DNA of 25,544 nucleotides from an uncultured Lachnospiraceae bacterium (lineage in GTDB: Bacteria > Bacillota > Clostridia > Lachnospirales > Lachnospiraceae). Both the position numbers and the translations under genes were made by a program. The stretch is from assembly GCA_910587085.1 (NCBI GenBank), contig CAJUMC010000038.1:1-25544 (forward strand), read 5' to 3'. Below, piece after piece: positions 25,312-25,544 of the stretch. Position 1 is the first letter of the stretch. Each line of letters starts with the position of its first letter. The notes below the pieces were generated by a model. It was not told the origin of the DNA. It saw nothing but the letters and a program-made list of their open reading frames with translations, and did no database searches.

Positions 25312-25544
25312 TTATCCGATAATTTTTCTGGCAAGCTTTGCTATGTCCGTTTCCTCCATAAACGGAAATAACGGCTTGATCTGCTCTATGCCTCCGCGTT
25401 CAAAATATTCATTGGCAAGCTCGCCTATTCTGTCCTCTGACATAAACGGCAGCATCGGCTGGATCGCCTGGATTCCGTTCCTTTCACACCCCTTTTCGGC
25501 CAGCTCATCCACCTTATCCTCCGTCATAAACGGCAGCAGCGGCT
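25312..25544 (-). CDS. C-terminal end of a protein made of 28-residue repeats (partial)
   Basis: The gene enters from beyond the right edge; only about 77 C-terminal residues are visible. They form two full 28-residue units and one partial unit, each starting P-x-x-PFM and continuing with an acidic pair and an Ile/Val-x-x-LA helix, then a Gly-containing turn (PLLPFMTEDKVDELAE, PMLPFMSEDRIGELAN, PLFPFMEETDIAKLAR). The pattern suggests stacked helical hairpins. An ATG at 25527 lies inside a repeat and has no ribosome binding site, so it is not the start. I cannot name the family; repeats of this look occur in uncharacterised Clostridia proteins as far as I recall. Confidence 0.7.
   Translation of the reverse strand, partial: PLLPFMTEDKVDELAEKGCERNGIQAIQPMLPFMSEDRIGELANEYFERGGIEQIKPLFPFMEETDIAKLARKIIG

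Overview
The window looks like chromosomal DNA from an anaerobic, butyrate-forming member of the Clostridia, most likely Lachnospiraceae or a relative. The evidence is a ptb-buk pair, a ferredoxin-type [FeFe]-hydrogenase, GGAGG-type ribosome binding sites, several GTG and TTG starts, and many small ABC export operons with one-component regulators. I see no rRNA, tRNA, CRISPR array, transposase or phage gene, so this is a run of ordinary chromosomal operons on both strands. The species assignment is inference.

Layout. 134-2482 (-) is a fused MacB/FtsX-type ABC ATPase-permease. 2892-5057 (+) is phosphate butyryltransferase plus butyrate kinase, which convert butyryl-CoA to butyrate and ATP and end in a strong terminator. 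5376-7297 (+) is an ECF sigma factor overlapping a membrane protein that is probably its anti-sigma partner; that protein has an 11-residue repeat linker. 7503-8036 (-) is a TetR regulator, divergent from 8356-11609 (+), an MMPL/RND exporter overlapped by a tandem DUF1294 membrane protein. 11610-11947 holds a startless ORF, probably a gene remnant. 12119-13642 (-) is a group B-like [FeFe]-hydrogenase.

14064-18508 (-) is an operon of lipoprotein, ABC ATPase and two-half ABC permease. 18724-19782 (+) is a glycerol-1-phosphate dehydrogenase-like protein. 19883-23726 (-) is a two-gene half-transporter ABC exporter. 24167-25054 (-) is an XRE regulator with a probable second winged helix. 25312-25544 (-) is the C-terminal end of a protein built of 28-residue repeats, cut by the window edge.

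The most informative non-coding signal is a pair of near-identical palindromes, TGTTA-N6-TAACA. One lies on the -10 region of the ptb-buk promoter and the other just downstream of the hydrogenase promoter. Both fit the clostridial Rex (NADH/NAD+-sensing repressor) motif. They suggest that butyrate formation and hydrogen metabolism are tied to one redox signal here, although no rex gene is in the window. A second good candidate is a 14-bp palindrome on the start site of the MMPL promoter, a likely operator for the divergent TetR. I did not find a clearly novel multi-gene system; the open points are listed as findings.
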